NCBI GenBank assembly: GCA_030523385.1
Contig: JAUNIV010000156.1
Coordinates: forward strand, 1-6,353
DNA length: 6,353 bases
DNA from: Bacteroidales bacterium
GTDB lineage: Bacteria; Bacteroidota; Bacteroidia; Bacteroidales; Bacteroidaceae
Direction: 5' to 3'
The position numbers and the translations under genes are program-made. This document shows, piece after piece, positions 6,179-6,353 of this stretch (position 1 is the first letter of the stretch; the number at the start of each line of letters is the position of its first letter). Under the pieces are notes generated by a model that ran no database searches, was not told where the DNA came from, and saw only the letters and a list, made by a program, of their open reading frames with translations.

Positions 6179-6353
6179 TTGCAGGACATTCTTTCGTAAT
6201 TCTTCCTCATTCTGCTGGATGATGCGCTCTTTCAGAATGACTTTCCGCTGGTAGAAATAGACAAGCAGGGCTGACAGACATAAAACAATAACCAGAACTA
6301 TTAATGCGAATCAGTAGTTGGCTCTCTGATTCCAATATTAAAAATAAACAAAT
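6179..6353 (-). pseudogene. Upstream remnant of the regulator: membrane helix plus coiled coil behind stop codons
   Basis: In the same frame as the regulator, 6310 to 6251 encodes about 20 hydrophobic residues (FALIVLVIVL onward), then QRK, then a charged coiled-coil stretch (ILKERIIQQNEEELRKN) joining directly to the Met at 6178. There is no ATG, GTG or TTG in this stretch. A TGA at 6311-6313 closes the frame, and a TAA lies at 6338-6340. Between the two stops the frame still reads YWNQRANY, a plausible lead-in to a membrane helix. This suggests nonsense mutations in a once longer gene whose N-terminal part would lie beyond the window. Alternatively, a rearrangement or insertion joins here; no terminal repeats could be identified. 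Confidence 0.5.

Overview
The window looks like chromosomal DNA from a gut Bacteroidales, most likely Bacteroides or a close relative. The evidence is three matches to the TAnnTTTG promoter element of that group, A-rich leaders without Shine-Dalgarno sequences, and carbohydrate-active enzymes with Bacteroides-type export signals. The species cannot be named from the sequence alone.

Layout. (1) 37-1164 (+) encodes an unrecognised 375-residue protein with two membrane helices; it ends at a strong intrinsic terminator (1249-1283). (2) The 457-bp gap at 1165-1621 is busy. After that terminator comes a promoter-like box (1321-1328), then about 120 nt with no open frame but several AGGTT-type repeats, then a second strong terminator (1417-1455). 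This is the layout of a free-standing small RNA. Next come two exact 11-bp direct repeats exactly 30 bp apart, and the promoter of the following operon. (3) 1622-5022 (+) is a two-gene operon for glycan breakdown: an exported GH43 five-bladed propeller enzyme and a GH35 beta-galactosidase lipoprotein. The GH35 C-terminus carries what reads as a circularly permuted F5/8-type C (discoidin, CBM32-like) domain. (4) A 16-bp perfect hairpin lies between the convergent genes. (5) On the minus strand, reading leftwards, are the C-terminal part of a coiled-coil/LuxR-type HTH regulator (5555-6178) and a small winged-helix protein (5092-5337) with its own promoter and a 19-bp dyad.

How the parts may work together. 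The GH43 and GH35 enzymes probably trim arabinose- or galactose-containing side chains (arabinogalactan or pectic galactan type) in the periplasm. No SusC/SusD pair or hybrid two-component regulator is present in the window. The paired repeats upstream are the likely control site. The regulator at the right edge appears damaged: its reading frame continues past the first ATG through a coiled coil and a membrane helix, then hits stop codons with no usable start, so it may be a decaying gene or an N-terminally truncated form.

The most interesting candidates for undescribed biology are the repeat-bearing small RNA, the permuted domain, the tandem operator and the truncated membrane regulator. 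No CRISPR array, tRNA, rRNA or complete mobile element was seen.
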